A DNA stretch of 64,000 nucleotides from Sweltsa coloradensis (GCA_024449915.1 JAMZAV010000431.1:1-64000); one strand, 5' to 3'; shown: positions 23,270 to 35,596, counted from the stretch's first letter. The notes: generated from the letters alone by a model not told the origin. Translations and numbers: made by a program.

Positions 23270-23456
23270 TACCGTATTTACCTGATTGCAAGCCTACGTT
23301 TTTTGACACATTTTTGCAGTTCAAACTGGCACCCCGGCTTGGAATCGATGGCAAACTTTTGTTTTGTATTTAAATGCTACACTTTTTTGTTAGATGAACG
23401 TTAAATCAGGGGTCGGCTTGCATTCGGTGTCGGCTTGCAATCGAGCAAATACCGTA
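23270..23456. mobile_element. short MITE with TACCGTATTT ends
   Basis: TACCGTATTTACCTGATTGC at the left returns inverted as GCAATCGAGCAAATACCGTA at the right. The 187-bp body also repeats GGCTTGCA words. It resembles in style the longer TACCGTAT element at 46725-47341. No clear target duplication. Confidence 0.55.
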
Positions 23457-24081
23457 ATCATCCCCTAAATAAAAATTTAATATAACGGAATTTAAATAAA
23501 AATAAATAAATTAAATTAAATTAAAACCTAGTAACCATAGTACCTAATCAAAGATTATTTAACCTTTTGTAGAGTACGCCCGTATCTAATACGTGGAGTT
23601 TAATAATGGCGCCAGGAGTACGCCCGTACCTCATACGTTTGCCTTGTGTGGTCGAGTGTGTTGTCTTTCCGTTTCAAGTTCTTTGGCTAATTTTAAACAG
23701 ACGTGTAGCGTTACCTCTCGGCAATAGTAAGAACTATTTGTAAGGCGATGTATAGTGCTGCCAACTTTACTGTCAATAGATAACTAAATGCGAGTGTTTA
23801 TGGAAATTGGCAGTACCACATTGTGTTTGCGAGTTATTGTGGCCGCCAAACGCCGGTCTGTTGATTTAGGAGACGGAATTACGACGGTAACTACAAATAA
23901 AATAGATGAATCTGATATTAGTGACAGTGAAGTATTTGTTTTGATACTAATAAGATGTAAGTCAAGTAGGGGCTAGCTCCCATTGCCGCTACAACAGGTG
24001 GGCGTAGGCCTACAGCTAGGGCTAGGCCTAGACGTGCTGTCAACCCTCGAAACTGGACAGACCAGGTATTTACCCCTACAG

Positions 24082-24923
24082 CAGGGCTGCCGTTTTAACG
24101 GATTTTATCCGTTTTTACGGATATTAAGGGTGCAAAACGGATAAACGGATTTTTAGTCTTTTTACGGATATTTTGTTAATTACGTTTTCTATGCTTATTT
24201 TCGTGTATTTGAATCTGCGCGGGCTAATTTCGATTGTAAACATTGAAGGCGGGGCGATAATCGATTCGACTTTCGATAGGGGGCGGAGCATGGGCGGAGC
24301 CGTGTCCCAGATGTAGTAGGAACTGCTTCCATTGAGAAACAGCCAATCACACTGCACAGTTGCTTTTGGGGAGGATGAAAGTTAAATTGAACAGCCAAGA
24401 GCCTACAAAATTGTTTTCTTTCGTTTTTGTTTATAAAGTTTGGATTATGTGATATTAAAAGTGAAAAATAGAATTAGTATATGATTAAAATGTTATTATC
24501 AAGTTCTGCAATGTTATTATAGAACACAACACATGGGCCTAGGCTAGGCCTAGGTCAAAATTGTGATGCAACATTCATAGGGCCTAGCTAGGCCTAGGCC
24601 CCAGGCCTAGAATTTTTTAACCAGGTCAGAAAATATTATTTTAATGTTTAAAATGGATTTTCTGTAAATAAATAACATTTTAAATTTTTATGCAATCTTA
24701 ATTAAAGCAACCACGGGCGTTTCTGGCTCCTTTCTTCTTGGCTGTGCATGGGCCTAGGCCCTTGGCAACTTTTAGGGTAAGATGGTAACAAAATATAAAC
24801 ATCACATTTATCCAGTTTCATAGTTTGTAGCAAGGAAAGCAAGGTTTTTAGACTTTTCACGGATATTTGCGGATATTTAACGTCCTCATACAGGATTTAA
24901 AAAAAATATCAGTGGCAGCCCTG
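24082..24923. mobile_element. hAT element, CAGGGCTGCC ends
   Basis: A perfect duplication CCCTACAG (24074-24081 and 24924-24931). Termini are CAGGGCTGCCGTTTTAACGG and CAGGGCTGCCACTG inverted. Both subterminal regions repeat ACGGATA. The interior from 24190 to 24800 matches that of 19710-20294, although the terminal 80-100 bp are unrelated. Confidence 0.85.
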
Positions 24924-26341
24924 CCCTACAGTTTTTAATTTTGATGCCTCAAATAGTTGTGTAAGCCCTAATTTGGGGTTTCAAGTGCTAGGCCTAGGCC
25001 TAGTTAGTGAGGAATGACCAAAAAACAGAATGTTGTTAAATATAAAAAATAACCCACTCCAGGGGTGTAGTAAGGTGAAAGCTAACTCACTCGTCAAAAG
25101 GTTAAGTGTCTTTCAAATAAAAATGTTTCATTTCTCTTTAAAATTAATTTTGTGGCCAGCCAGCAGAGGTCAATGAAAGTCAAATGTTGTATTTTTTCAA
25201 CACAATTTGGTAAACGTTTTTCTATTGGCACAATTATGTTTAATGATGGCCACATTTTGTATAATTAGTAAATAGGTCACACTTTATAAGGAAGGCATAA
25301 GTAAATCATGGCAGAAAAAGGTTATTATTTAACAATCTGTAGGACCATGAACCTACTGTAGTCAAAAATCTGTTTACTTACGTTTAGGCGCACAAAAATC
25401 ATGTTTCGCAATAATATAATTCACCGATAGAGATTTCTCACGAACTACGCAACGAGACTATTTTGGGACATACCTGGGTCAAAACTAGGGTTGCCAACCG
25501 TCCGGAGAAAGTCAGGATTTGAACACATATGTCCGGATGGAGAAATTGACCCGTTCCGGACGTCACTTTGCCCGGAATTTGTAAAAAATACTACTTGTTC
25601 ACTACATATTAATAGAATTTGTGGATGATCGTCTAAAAGCATTTATTGATCTACTCTCTTTTCGATGTAGGTTAGAATCACTCGCAATATGTTTCAACTT
25701 GGTAATTTGTTCTCGATCTTCTGTTCGATTCGATTCTGTTGCAATCAGCTGCTCTCTTTGTCTTCAACCGCCGCCCGTACGCGGCCGGCGGCACAGGCAC
25801 AATCACATTTTGATTTGTCTGGACAGTCGGTGATTTGAGCGATGAACTGTTTTTATTTTGCTTGCAATGTTCATTGTTTACGTTCTGTTCGAATTTTGTA
25901 TTGCTAGGCCTTTATCTTAATATTCTTAACATCATTACAAAAAGTATTCAACGCCTAAGATGTTCATAATTAGGGAAGACGACGGGTACCCGGTTTGACA
26001 TCACTAATGTTTTCAATCTGCTTGAAGCCAAAAGCTATCACCCATTGTGATAACTGAAATAGTTATACTCATGGGAATAGAGATACGCTGAGGCTGGCCT
26101 TTCCTTATTCTGTTACAATTATTATCTGAGCGGTAGCATTCCCGCTTTAGCCCCCCCCCCCCCTCACCCTGTGACAATGCAACGTGACCTTGACCTGACT
26201 GTGACAAGATAAAGCAGATGCAAGGAACAGTGAGGGTTATCTTAATGGCCCGCTGCTGTTCCTCTTTCGTGATATAATAATATACTTATAATTAATATAC
26301 TATGCGAGAATCAACATGGGTTCAGAGAGGGACACTCTACC

Positions 26342-27124
26342 ATGACGGCAGCATTCCAACTAATACATGAGATCAATAACGCCTTAGATAAGAAACTAGT
26401 GGTTGGATCTATTATGTGCGATCTGTCTAAAGCATTCGATACACTCCACCATTCTATCCTTATTGATAAATTAAAACATTACGGACTAAGGGGTACAGCA
26501 GGTTCATGGGTCAGATCCTATCTTACTGACCGAAAGCAACGCGTAGACATTAACAGCAATGGTGTTGAGTGTTCATCAGGTTGGAAACAGGTTAATAGTG
26601 GGGTTCCGCAGGGTTCTAATATTGGTCCAGTTTTCTTTAGCCTTTATATCAACAATTTACCACCTTATTTAGCGCGTCTATGCAAAGCAATTCTTTTCGC
26701 AGATGATACTACCGTGATAATTACGGCACAGAGCATAGACGAGTTAATTTACAAATTGGGAGTTATTCTTAGAGAATTAGAAGCATGGTTCAAGGCTAAC
26801 AAATTGAAGCTAAACTGTTCAAAAACCCAAATAATTACCTACCAAGTTAAGGGTCAACATCCACATTTAACAGTAGAGCATAACAACTTATCAATTGATA
26901 TAGTGGAGGTAGCCAAATTCCTAGGCCTTAAACTGGATTTTAAACTAAAGTGGTCATCTCATATTGAAGACCTGGGCAAGAGACTAAGCTCTTCTTGTTT
27001 TACAATGAAAGCCTTGTCCACCCAATGTAATTTGGATACAAGGAAAAAAGTTTTTCATGCCAACACTCAGTCTCTGATAAACTATGGGATATTGTTTTGG
27101 GGGAACTCAACGAGTGTAATGTAA
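26342..27124 (+). pseudogene. reverse transcriptase palm region, first part
   Basis: A 260-codon open frame with the D of DLSKAFD near residue 31 and FADDT near residue 121, so the catalytic aspartates are kept. It ends WGNSTSVM* where an unrelated retroposon has been inserted. The fragment lacks an endonuclease and its start is not an authentic one. Confidence 0.8.
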
Positions 27125-27535
27125 TGTAATGTGTTTATTGACCAAAATGAGCTTTCGCTCTTTACAGTGGCAATTTTACAAACTAACTTAAATACTAATG
27201 TATTTTATATTAAGAGTACAGCTGCTCCTGTTACAGTATAGTAGAGAATACCCTACTAGTAGGCCTAGTATGATCTAGGCCTACACTAATATATTATATA
27301 AACTACTAGAAAAGCAAAAGCAAGAACATAAATGATAAATAATATAGTAAGATGATTATTTAAATTGTACATGACAGATAGACAAGAAGCTTTTAACGTT
27401 AAGATAAAGTATTTCACATAAATATTTGATACTACAAGCTAGATAGACAAGACTTTTTAACATTAGGATGGAAGTCACTCACAAGACAACAAACTACGGT
27501 AATGGCCTACTGTAGATTATGGTGGTACCCTAAGT
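27115..27535 (-). mobile_element. antisense retroposon insert with CATTA repeat tail
   Basis: On the minus strand the insert ends GGTCAATAAACACATTACAT followed by TACATTAC, a short pentamer tail typical of a 3' end. It interrupts the RT frame between WGNSTSV and FCLQKRA. The body has no open frame and includes a loosely duplicated 'agatagacaag' segment. Confidence 0.5.
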
Positions 27536-27945
27536 AAGATTTTTTGCCTTCAGAAGAGAGCATTGCGGTATATGCTCCATTTAGGCTCTAGAGAATCATG
27601 CAGAGAGGCTTTTAAGAATGCAAATATATTAACTGTAGCTTGTCTGTATCTGCTTGAGGTTATCATGTTTGTAAATAAATTTCCTAACTTATTTCAATTG
27701 AATGCAAATGTCCATAATATAAACACGAGAGGGAAGGAAAAATTGTACCAGACTAGCCATAGATTGAAGCTGCTGGATAATGATCCCGTGAACATGGGAA
27801 TTAAAGTATATAACAAATTGCCTGAAGAATTACGGAATGTTGGTGTTACAAGCTCTAGGAAGGAGTTTAAGGCTAGGATTAAGTCATTCCTTTTGGAACA
27901 CAGCTTTTATTCAGTAAGTGAATATTTTGAGACTTGTATTGTATA
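27536..27945 (+). pseudogene. reverse transcriptase C-terminal part
   Basis: It continues the same protein as 26342-27124 after the insert: FCLQKRALRYMLHLGSRESC, then NINTRGKEKLYQTSHRLKLL and GIKVYNKLPEELRNV. The stop is at 27943-27945. A related but diverged protein is at 54210-54710, which shares ESCREAFKN. Confidence 0.75.
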
Positions 27946-28820
27946 GGACTAGCTTAAGCTAACTATAGTATCAGTACATATGTTGTGTGAACCCAAATAT
28001 CTTAGTTTTAATTTTAATTTTAATCTAATGACTGATATATTGTATCTACATTGAAACTATTTTAATTGACCAATTGCACTCTTTTATCGAATTGAACTTT
28101 GTTAACATTGTAAACTGTTTTACTTGTACCAGTTGTGCTGTTTTATCGAATGAAATTTTTGAAATATTGTAAATACCATGTAAATAATACTTAACAATTG
28201 TACAGATATTCCTCATTGACAACTTCAAATACTCGCATGTCTATATGACATGCATATGAGTGAACACTGTAGAAGGCTTACTTAAATAAATAAATAAATA
28301 AATACTACTTCATCGGCACATCAGTGCTTACAGAACAGCATTACGTCTGAGATATTACGATAATTGATGAGCGCGTTTCTTCGCAGTTCATTAGACACCT
28401 TGCACAATTTTTTTGTGTTACTACCCCGGTAAGGCGGTAACCTGCGGGTAATGTGGACGGGTCGTAAGAAAATCATCCCTATGATCATAATTCACAACAC
28501 TCTTAGTTTCTGTAAGTTGATCCTGTGTTCCATACTTCCAATTTTAAAAAAAGATCTTAAGTTGAGTGAAATGGGATGTTGTAGTAAAATAATGTGGTGT
28601 GCCCCCCCCCCCCCCCCCCCCAATCTTACGAGGCTTTGTCCGGAATTCCATTCCTGTTAAGTTGGTAACCCTAGTCAAAACTCACACTTTAAAATCCTTA
28701 CTGAAGGTTTTTCTCATGAATTTCCTTAATTATATTTGATAAAATCTCAGACTAAGCCCCATAAAATAGCCCTTGGATTTGTTATTTCAACTAAATTCAC
28801 ACCCTGTAAGTAGTAGGCAT

Positions 28821-30463
28821 TAGGGATGACAGTGGGTAGTAAAATTTGGAACCGGTTCCAGCTCCCGTATTACCCGGGTGACGGGGTGGGGTGGGGGTAA
28901 AACGCCACGATGTTTGGAAATGTGTTATTTTCATATCAAGATCATTGCTGAACGAATTAGCAAGCACTTAACAATAGACAAACATATTTTAATTAAGGCT
29001 GGGCTATGACTTAAAGTTCAATTATCAATATTACACAAAAATTTCGATATCGATATCGATATATCGAAAGCAATACACGTATTTTAATATCCCCTCTTCC
29101 TTAGCAGTTTGCTGTGAAATGAAAAACAAAGTATTTTCTAAACCATTGTATTTATTGATTAATTACACTTGGGTGGTTATTAACTTATAAAACTTTTAAT
29201 GAAGGGTATTTTTGTTATTAATAATGAAGGACTTAGTATGTAGAAAAAGTTTTCCTTCCTTCTTTGGCTTCAGGAACACTCAACATCGTGATAAGTGCAA
29301 GGTCCCGGGCTCACGGGTGATGTCACTGTGAAAGGCGGCGCGGCGATTGGCCACTTGCGCAGGCGCTGCGTGGACCGGTCAGAGTGGAGTCGAGTGTTAG
29401 TCAAAAGCATAGTCGGGTCTTGTAAAACATGAAACAATCACTCAAATAACTAAAAAGTAAAAACTCATAAATAAAAACAGTACTTACCACAACTTGAAGT
29501 CCTCGTGATGAGTTATTGCCAAGCTTGCTCGCGTGCTGTTTATTACGTGTCCACATGCTCCCATGGTCCACGGAACACTTCACACTTCAAAGATAACGAA
29601 CGATAAACAGAATGCCTCAACTGCTGTAAATGTGGCAGCCAGCCAACTCAGAGAATACGTGTCACAGGCGAAGGCCTAGCAACTGATCTGGCAGGAGGGG
29701 AAGAGAGGGGGGCTTGCTCGAGTTGCACACGGCCGGCCGGCCGGCTGGTTGTTGGTTGGTTGGTGGTGGTGTGCGCGCACAGCGGGTGAAGGGGGGACGG
29801 ACAAGTGTAGCGACGAGTGGTAAGGGGAGGAGATGAAAGGTGATGAGAACAAAAGTTTTAAAGTTATAATATTTTTTCACATGCAATTGAAACGTGGAAC
29901 ATTAGAAATCAAAACTTGGTTTTTGAAATTTTTTTTTTAGACTTTTTTTAATTTTTGAATTAATTACTTTTTTCAATATTTTTTCGATATTCAACCAAAT
30001 ATCGATATCGTATTGAAATATCGATTTCTTTGCCCAGACCTAATTTTAGAACAGTTTTACGACGAACAGGGGACGATGAGGAACGAGTAGGCCTAAGCCG
30101 AGCGAGATCGTAGTGTAACTGTGACAAGAGAGACGGACTCACCAACTGCGCACATTCCCCTCCCTCACTCGACTAGGAAGTGCTATCTCTACCGGTTGCC
30201 ATGTACGTGCGCCGTGGTGGGAGGACTTACCGATGCGCGCGTACCTTCCCCTCCCTTCCCCGACTGGGAAACGGGCGAAGAGCGGGGGTAAAGATGAAAC
30301 TCCTCTGCTGCCGCTGGCAGAGTTCCCGCGGCGGCGGGAAATACAAAGTAGCGCGTGAAATAAACAGTCGTCGATTAAGCCTAAAAACAGTCTTGAAAAA
30401 TATCCGGGTCCTAAAAATGGCTCCGGGTATATTTCGGTACCCGGGTACCCGATGTCATCCCTA
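28821..30463. mobile_element. hAT element, TAGGGATGACAGTGGG ends
   Basis: A perfect duplication GTAGGCAT (28813-28820 and 30464-30471). Termini are TAGGGATGACAGTGGGTA and TAGGGATGACATCGGGTACC. Subterminal palindromes GGAACCGGTTCC and GGTACCCGGGTACC occur. A second element, 28994-30042, sits inside. Confidence 0.85.
28994..30042. mobile_element. hAT-like element, TAAGGCTGGGC ends
   Basis: Ends TAAGGCTGGGCTATG and, inverted, TAGGTCTGGGCAAAG. Flanks ATTTTAAT and ATTTTAGA agree at 6 of 8 positions. Subterminal regions repeat CGATATCGATAT. It is nested in 28821-30463. Confidence 0.55.
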
Positions 30464-30594
30464 GTAGGCATTGAGGTTGACTACGGGAAGGTTTTATTTC
30501 ACCAAACCTATTACTTAGGTGCCCGGCCCGCTATAGGGTGCTGTACTCTCAGGTACCTCGTAAAAAAGCCATGTTTTTTACGATTTCAAGGTGT

Positions 30595-30970
30595 TTTTAT
30601 GTCGATGCATGCAGGTGAGATTTTAGAGATTTATGTGACAGTTGTTTACTTTCTTGTTGCTTTTTGCTACCTTGTTTAGCTAGGTAGTCGGCCTTCTCAT
30701 TACCATATATGCCACAGTGGGCCGGTATTCATTGTAGCACAATTTTGTTCCCATCGTTCATGAGGCGCAGAATCTGTAGTTAACATTGTCTAATTTCGGG
30801 TTCTTCTTCTTCCCTATTTGGAATAGCTGCAATGGCAGTCTTGGGAGTCTGATAGGATCACAATTTTCCGGTTTTCAGATTTTGTTAGTTTCAATAGTGC
30901 TTCAACTATTGCTCGGATTTCTCCATCATAATTGCTTCCATTAGCACCAACTGGGTAGGAAGCACAACAA
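30595..30970 (-). pseudogene. RNase H domain fragment of a non-LTR retrotransposon
   Basis: On the minus strand one frame reads GSNYDGEIRAIVEALLKL and KIVILSDSQDC. A second frame reads DGNKIVLQ*IPAHCGIYGNE, then KADYLAKQG, with a stop where W is expected (TGG to TGA). DGE, SDSQ and (W)IPAHCGI.GNEKAD are the hallmark motifs of RNase HI in non-LTR elements. At least one frameshift and one stop make it dead. Its downstream DNA is similar to 5350-5455. Confidence 0.7.
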
Positions 30971-31360
30971 AAACATGGCTTTTTTACGAGGTACCTGTGT
31001 ACCTGTGCCCTATAGCGGGCACCTAGGTGATAGGTTTTGTGAAATAAAATCTTCTCGTAGACAACACCAATGCCTTCTACTTATAGGGTGTGAATTTGTT
31101 TGAAATAACAAATTCACAGGCTATATTATGGGGCTTTATCTAAAATTTTGTCGAATATATTTAAGGAAAGGAAATCCATGAGAAAAACCTTCAGGAAGGA
31201 TTTTAAAGTGTGGGTTTTGATCCAGGTACGTCCCAAACTATAGTCTTGATGCGTAGTTCGTGAAAAACCTTTATCGGTGAATTATATTATTACGTAACAT
31301 GATTTTGGTGCGCCTAAACGTAAGTAAACAGATTTTTGACTACATGGTCGTAGGTTCATT

Positions 31361-32699
31361 GTTTATTTTATTTTTATATTTATTTATTTATTTATTTAAC
31401 GTCTATCCTATTCAGTTATAAAAACTGATTTACAAAGGAGGACAACTAAATAAATCAAATTACAAAGGTGCAGAAACAACAAACTACATTTAAGTAAATA
31501 TTTGAAATAGTAGTATTACAACAACAATTGATTAAACACAACAATTTTGGTAACAAATAAAAATGATATCCCCTACATGCATTTTAATGAATGAATCAAA
31601 TATAAAAAAGGGTGGGGAATGAAAAGAAAAGAAAAGAAAGGAAAAAAACAAATTGTAATAATAACCTTTTTCTCCCATTAATGACTTATGCCTTATCAAG
31701 TGTGACCCATTTACTAATAGGTACTACTACTAAAAATTACAAAAAACTCCCGCAACCCTCGACAAATCCACGAGAAGTATGCTCGCAAAACGTAATATCC
31801 ACTTGCAACGAGGTGGCGTGGGTAACCTGGGGTCTGGGGCGAAGCCCCAGCCGCCAGTGGTAAATTCTGCGACGGCGTTTTTTTGGGGGGATGTGTTGTA
31901 TTTGGTGGCCTAAAACGCAATTTGAGGCGACATCTAATCTTAAAAGAACGATTAACAGAAAGCTAATTTTGCATTACCAACACCTTACGTCAAGTCATAG
32001 GAGTTCGATCCTCGGTCAATGTGAAGTAGGGGCTAGGCCTAGGACTGCGGCACAATGCGAGTTCAAATAGGCCTAGGCCTACCACCTACTAAATTTACGT
32101 CTATGTTTTCATTAGGATGGGCAAGGTCACTGATTTTATAATTAAAATAAACACTACTTTCGTTTATTATGATTCATAAAACTAAATCCAAGATCGCGGT
32201 AGGCCTATGCCTAGCCCCTATTGGGATTTCAACCTAGCAGCTGATGTTTGCAAGTCTGCGAGATGCTAGACAAGTTTCCCGATTTCATTATTACACAGTT
32301 ACACTTATTATCAGGAGGATATTGCACGGGATTTAGGGCTGTCGGTGGGTTCTCATATTTCTCTCAATAACGTAAGATGAAGTTAAAAACATATTAAGAA
32401 TGGTTTTGTCATTTGTGTCTATTTTACGCCTAGTTTAGGCGTCGCGTCTCTTTCTTTGTTACGTGCGTTGTTTGGGTAGCCTGGAACTTGACCTTGACTT
32501 TTTGATAGATCGCTTTTGGCGAGTGGTTGGTAACAGGCCATGCTGCGCATCAGGTTATGCGCGGTAGTTGTATTGCAGGCGCGGCGATTCAAATGCTAGA
32601 TCGTAAAAAAAGCGCGGCCGCACGGTAAGTTATCTGCGAGTGTCAATTTTTCAACTCGCAAGCAACAAATTGCGAGCTTGCGAGTGGGATTGTCGAGGG
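31361..32699. other. repeat-rich intron DNA, no gene
   Basis: Begins with ATTTATTTATTTATTTAACG and a SINE-like tail fragment (CAGTTATAAAAACTGATTT). A GGGCGAAGCCCCAG stretch near 31835 is the sort of sequence seen inside the CAG-type hAT elements here. No frame, tRNA or complete transposon is recognised. Confidence 0.5.
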
Positions 32700-33006
32700 T
32701 TGAACTCCCGGACTGTCTCGCCCTTGGTCTGGACATTGTAGTGTAACTCGAGCCGCCGGCTGCTTTACTGATAAAAGGAATAAGATTGCACTTGTGGTCT
32801 CGTTATTTTATCTCATAGTCATAAGTCATAACATAAACAAAACAATGCATCAAGAGTCTTGAGAGAGAGAGAGAAAGAGAGAGAAGAAGAGTTCGGAAGC
32901 CAAGACTGACAAGCGAGCTAGCGATACTTAGTTGGTGGCTTTGTAGGTGGAGGGGGGGGGGGGGGTATGGACAGCGTTTGCCACGAGAGTGTAGTGGGCT
33001 AAAAAT
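32700..33006. repeat. copy of hAT interior 19335-19690
   Basis: The stretches CCTTGGTCTGGACATTGTAG, GATTGCACTTGTGGTCTCGT, GCCAAGACTGACAAGCGAGC and GTAGTGGGCTAAAAATAAC occur in the same order and spacing class in both places. Both contain a long poly-G run at the same point. The termini of the 19148 element are absent here. Confidence 0.65.
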
Positions 33007-33380
33007 AACTAGGGTTGTGCAAATCTGGAGTTTTAATTTTGAACCAAATTCCAGAAGAGTTGTCCATCGAACTTCTATAAAATTTTGGACCGAACCTGAA
33101 ACAAACCAAACTGTAAAGGATAACAAACAGTTGAAGTAGGGGAAATAGTGATAGGTCTGGACCAGCACCTCCACCAATAAAATATGTACCTTCTCCATCC
33201 AATTTATTTATTTTTAACCACGAAATCGATAACCTTTTTATTTTTTAATGACACTGCCAAATTACAGGAACCCGCACACCACTACAAAAAAGAAGAACTT
33301 TGTTTGCAGTTTTTTCAAGTTCAATTTTGAAATTGAAGTCCCTACATATTACTGATTTATATCCACTGGTTATGTTACAG

Positions 33381-33503
33381 TTTTCTGTGGACATCAAGTT
33401 CCCCCGCTCGACTGATCCCGATCCTAACATTGTGACTGTTATCGGCGCAGAGGATAACGTTGCTGACGCCAAGGACCATCTGTTAAACCTGGAGGAGGAA
33501 TAT
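33381..33503 (+). CDS. HDLBP: vigilin exon: rest of KH14
   Basis: This 41-codon exon follows the acceptor ggttatgttacag and ends GAATAT|gtgagt. It encodes FSVDIKFPRSTDPDPNIVTV and the last KH helix, DAKDHLLNLEEEY. The LNLEEEY end matches vigilin. It sits after a 10.6-kb intron that contains the deepest transposon nest of the window. Phase 0 on both sides. Confidence 0.95.
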
Positions 33504-33675
33504 GTGAGTACTCGACTACTGCTCTAGGGCCGCCAAACACGGCCTTGTTAAATTCACGGGATTTACAATGCATTAGGGAATTCGGCGCCATTTTGTTAAA
33601 AACTAAATATCATTTGTGTGTTTACATTCTTGCCTCTGGTGGTGTTTTTTAATATTGCATTTACTTAAATTATAA

Positions 33676-34342
33676 CTAGGAAAACGCTTAAGTCCCGTCG
33701 CGTTGTTGAGCGAGCACCGGTACGTGCAACACGACCCGAGTACGACATTCCCATAATGTTACATACCAATAAGTCTTTAAGGTGTTGACCGATTTAGCTG
33801 AAAATTTGTAAAATAGGAGAGAATGGATAAAATCCACCGCCATCTAGAGGACCTTGACATCATTTCTTTGGGAAAACTATTTTAACTCTTTGATAACAAA
33901 TAATACACTGCTTCCTCGATAGTATTTTGATTACTTCTAGGTGGCAGTGCATAGTGACCAGAGTTCTCATGCGACTTTTCGTTGCCATGGTAGCGTTACT
34001 TTTGTTAAAATGTAATTTCTATCTACACTACTTAAGGTCTTGACCGATTTAGCTGAAAATTTGTAAAATAGGAGAGAATGTTGTACTTATTTGACCCTGC
34101 AAAATTTCATAACGATCGGAACATTTTTATTTATTATTTTTTTATTTTATTTTATTTTTTATAACCAACGATCGAATTTTGTTCAAAAACTATACAGCAA
34201 CCTGCATAGGTGGTATGTACATGTGTGCAAAATTTCAGGTCGATCAGAGAAACGGTGCGACCTGTACCAAAGCAGTAACAGAAAAAAAAAACAGACATTC
34301 GAGCCATAAGAGTCAAGTGGAGACGCTCGCTGCGCTCGCTCA
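33676..34342 (-). mobile_element. Helentron-like repeat, family C
   Basis: On the minus strand it starts after a host T with TGAGCGAGCGCAGCGAGCG. It ends GCTCGCTCAACAACGCGACG, then GGACTTAAGCGTTTTCCTAG, followed by T. The terminal block equals that of family A except for the subterminal word. An internal 50-bp segment ('gaccgatttagctgaaaatt') occurs twice, at 33788 and 34046. Confidence 0.55.
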
Positions 34343-35596
34343 ATAAATAAATAAATTTTAATAAATTTTATTTAGAGTCTACCCACTCAGTTATATAACT
34401 GATTTTCAGTGGGGGATAAAATGCTACCTAGTCTTGGCAGGCCTTGGAACAAAGGTGGGGTAGTGAATAAGTTTAATTGTGTTCATGGTATTTGCTACAC
34501 GAGCTCACACGACTTTTGTCTTCTCCAAAACCTTGTCTCACATTTTATTTAATCATAATCAATCCCAATTTACCGGTACATCACGGCACAAAAAAATGTA
34601 TTCAGTGCAGCAAATGTACACGGTGGATTGTTCTTTGTAAAAGGAATAACCTACAATTTAAGAAGTGAAGAGGATATCAATTAAATAATGTATATTTGCT
34701 CAAAACATTTCGAGAATGGGCAAGATCCTACTGAGTGAGGCATTTCCTGACCCATTTCAAGCTTCAAGAGATCCTATGGTATGTTCCGTCATTATTATAA
34801 AGTAGTCTAGACTCTTAAGTCCTAAAAGCCTATAGGCCATTGTGTTCAGTCCTAAAGCATATAGCAATACAATCTACTGTTTCAGTAGCCCCAACAGTCC
34901 ATGATCAGACCTTACCCCAGCCTGCCCCCCAGCCTGTGCCTTGGGCCTGTGCATAAGCCTAGTGCATTGCATGGCTATACCTTATGTAAGGCCTACTTCT
35001 TTATTAAAAATAAATTACAGTACAGTGAAACCTCGATGCATCGTTTTTGAAGGGAGACAAGAAAAAAAAAATGCGGGAAAACGACGGGTGCGAGTAAACA
35101 CAAAAAGACTCAAAAAACGAGGGAAAAAACAATTTTTACTATCTGAAAAAATAAATGTTTTTTTTTAAATTTTATTTATTTATTTAACGTCTATTATATA
35201 TATATATATGCCAAGGCCAATCAGAAAAACATTGAAAAATAAACTCACAGGCTCTGTCCCCGCTTCCCCGCTATAGTAATGGAGGCCCTACCTCCCTACC
35301 GCTTCAATAAAAGACCATTTCAAAATCATTAACCTGCCCGTAATTATCCCCGCCCTTCGAAGACATCGTAATCGTTCAGCTGTGGCAGTGACACCAGACC
35401 GCACCAAACCATGACGCTCGCTTCAACGCTGTACAGATCGTTAAAAAAACACCACTCATGTTTACTTTACTGGAATTGATTGATCAAGCCTTCCCCTCAA
35501 TGTGGAGAAGACTTCAAGTACTCTCTTCTCATGGTCTAGAAAACGGCCTCCTCCTCGGTTACGTCTCAATGATGTCGCCATACCATGGGCACCGAC

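Larger units (their letters stand above)
26290..28310 (+). mobile_element. 5'-truncated non-LTR retrotransposon (reverse transcriptase)
   Basis: The frame at 26342-27124 encodes RT: QHGFRE..HST just before, DLSKAFDTLHHSILIDKL, SGVPQGSNIGPVFFSLYIN and the catalytic FADDT. After an insertion at about 27115-27535 the frame continues at 27536-27945 (FCLQKRALRYMLHLGSRESC through GIKVYNKLPEELRNV). The tail is AAATAAATAAATAAATAAAT near 28285-28305. Endonuclease and the N-terminal RT part are missing. The LQKRA-R and P..LRN style suggests a Jockey/CR1-like group. Insertion and truncation make it dead. Confidence 0.8.
25486..28673. mobile_element. hAT element, TAGGGTTGCCAACCG ends
   Basis: A perfect duplication GTCAAAAC (25478-25485 and 28674-28681). 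Termini are TAGGGTTGCCAACCGTCCGG and TAGGGTTACCAACTT inverted. GTCCGGA recurs near both ends. A non-LTR retrotransposon occupies about 26290-28310. I see no hAT transposase in the remainder. Confidence 0.85.
25347..31360. mobile_element. long-inverted-repeat element with insertions in its left arm
   Basis: The right arm 30973-31360 is an inverted copy of a left arm now split into three pieces: about 25347-25485, 28682-28812 and 30472-30577. The splits are two hAT elements, 25486-28673 and 28821-30463. Removing both and one copy of each duplication restores a continuous arm of about 390-430 bp. The short centre holds a non-LTR RNase H fragment. The arms show which insertion sites were empty when the repeat formed. 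Confidence 0.65.

Noticed and set aside
31612..31863. Lys-rich frame starting MGNEKKRKERKK as a gene
   Set aside because: It is a purine-rich simple repeat (gaaaagaaaagaaaag) without conserved features.
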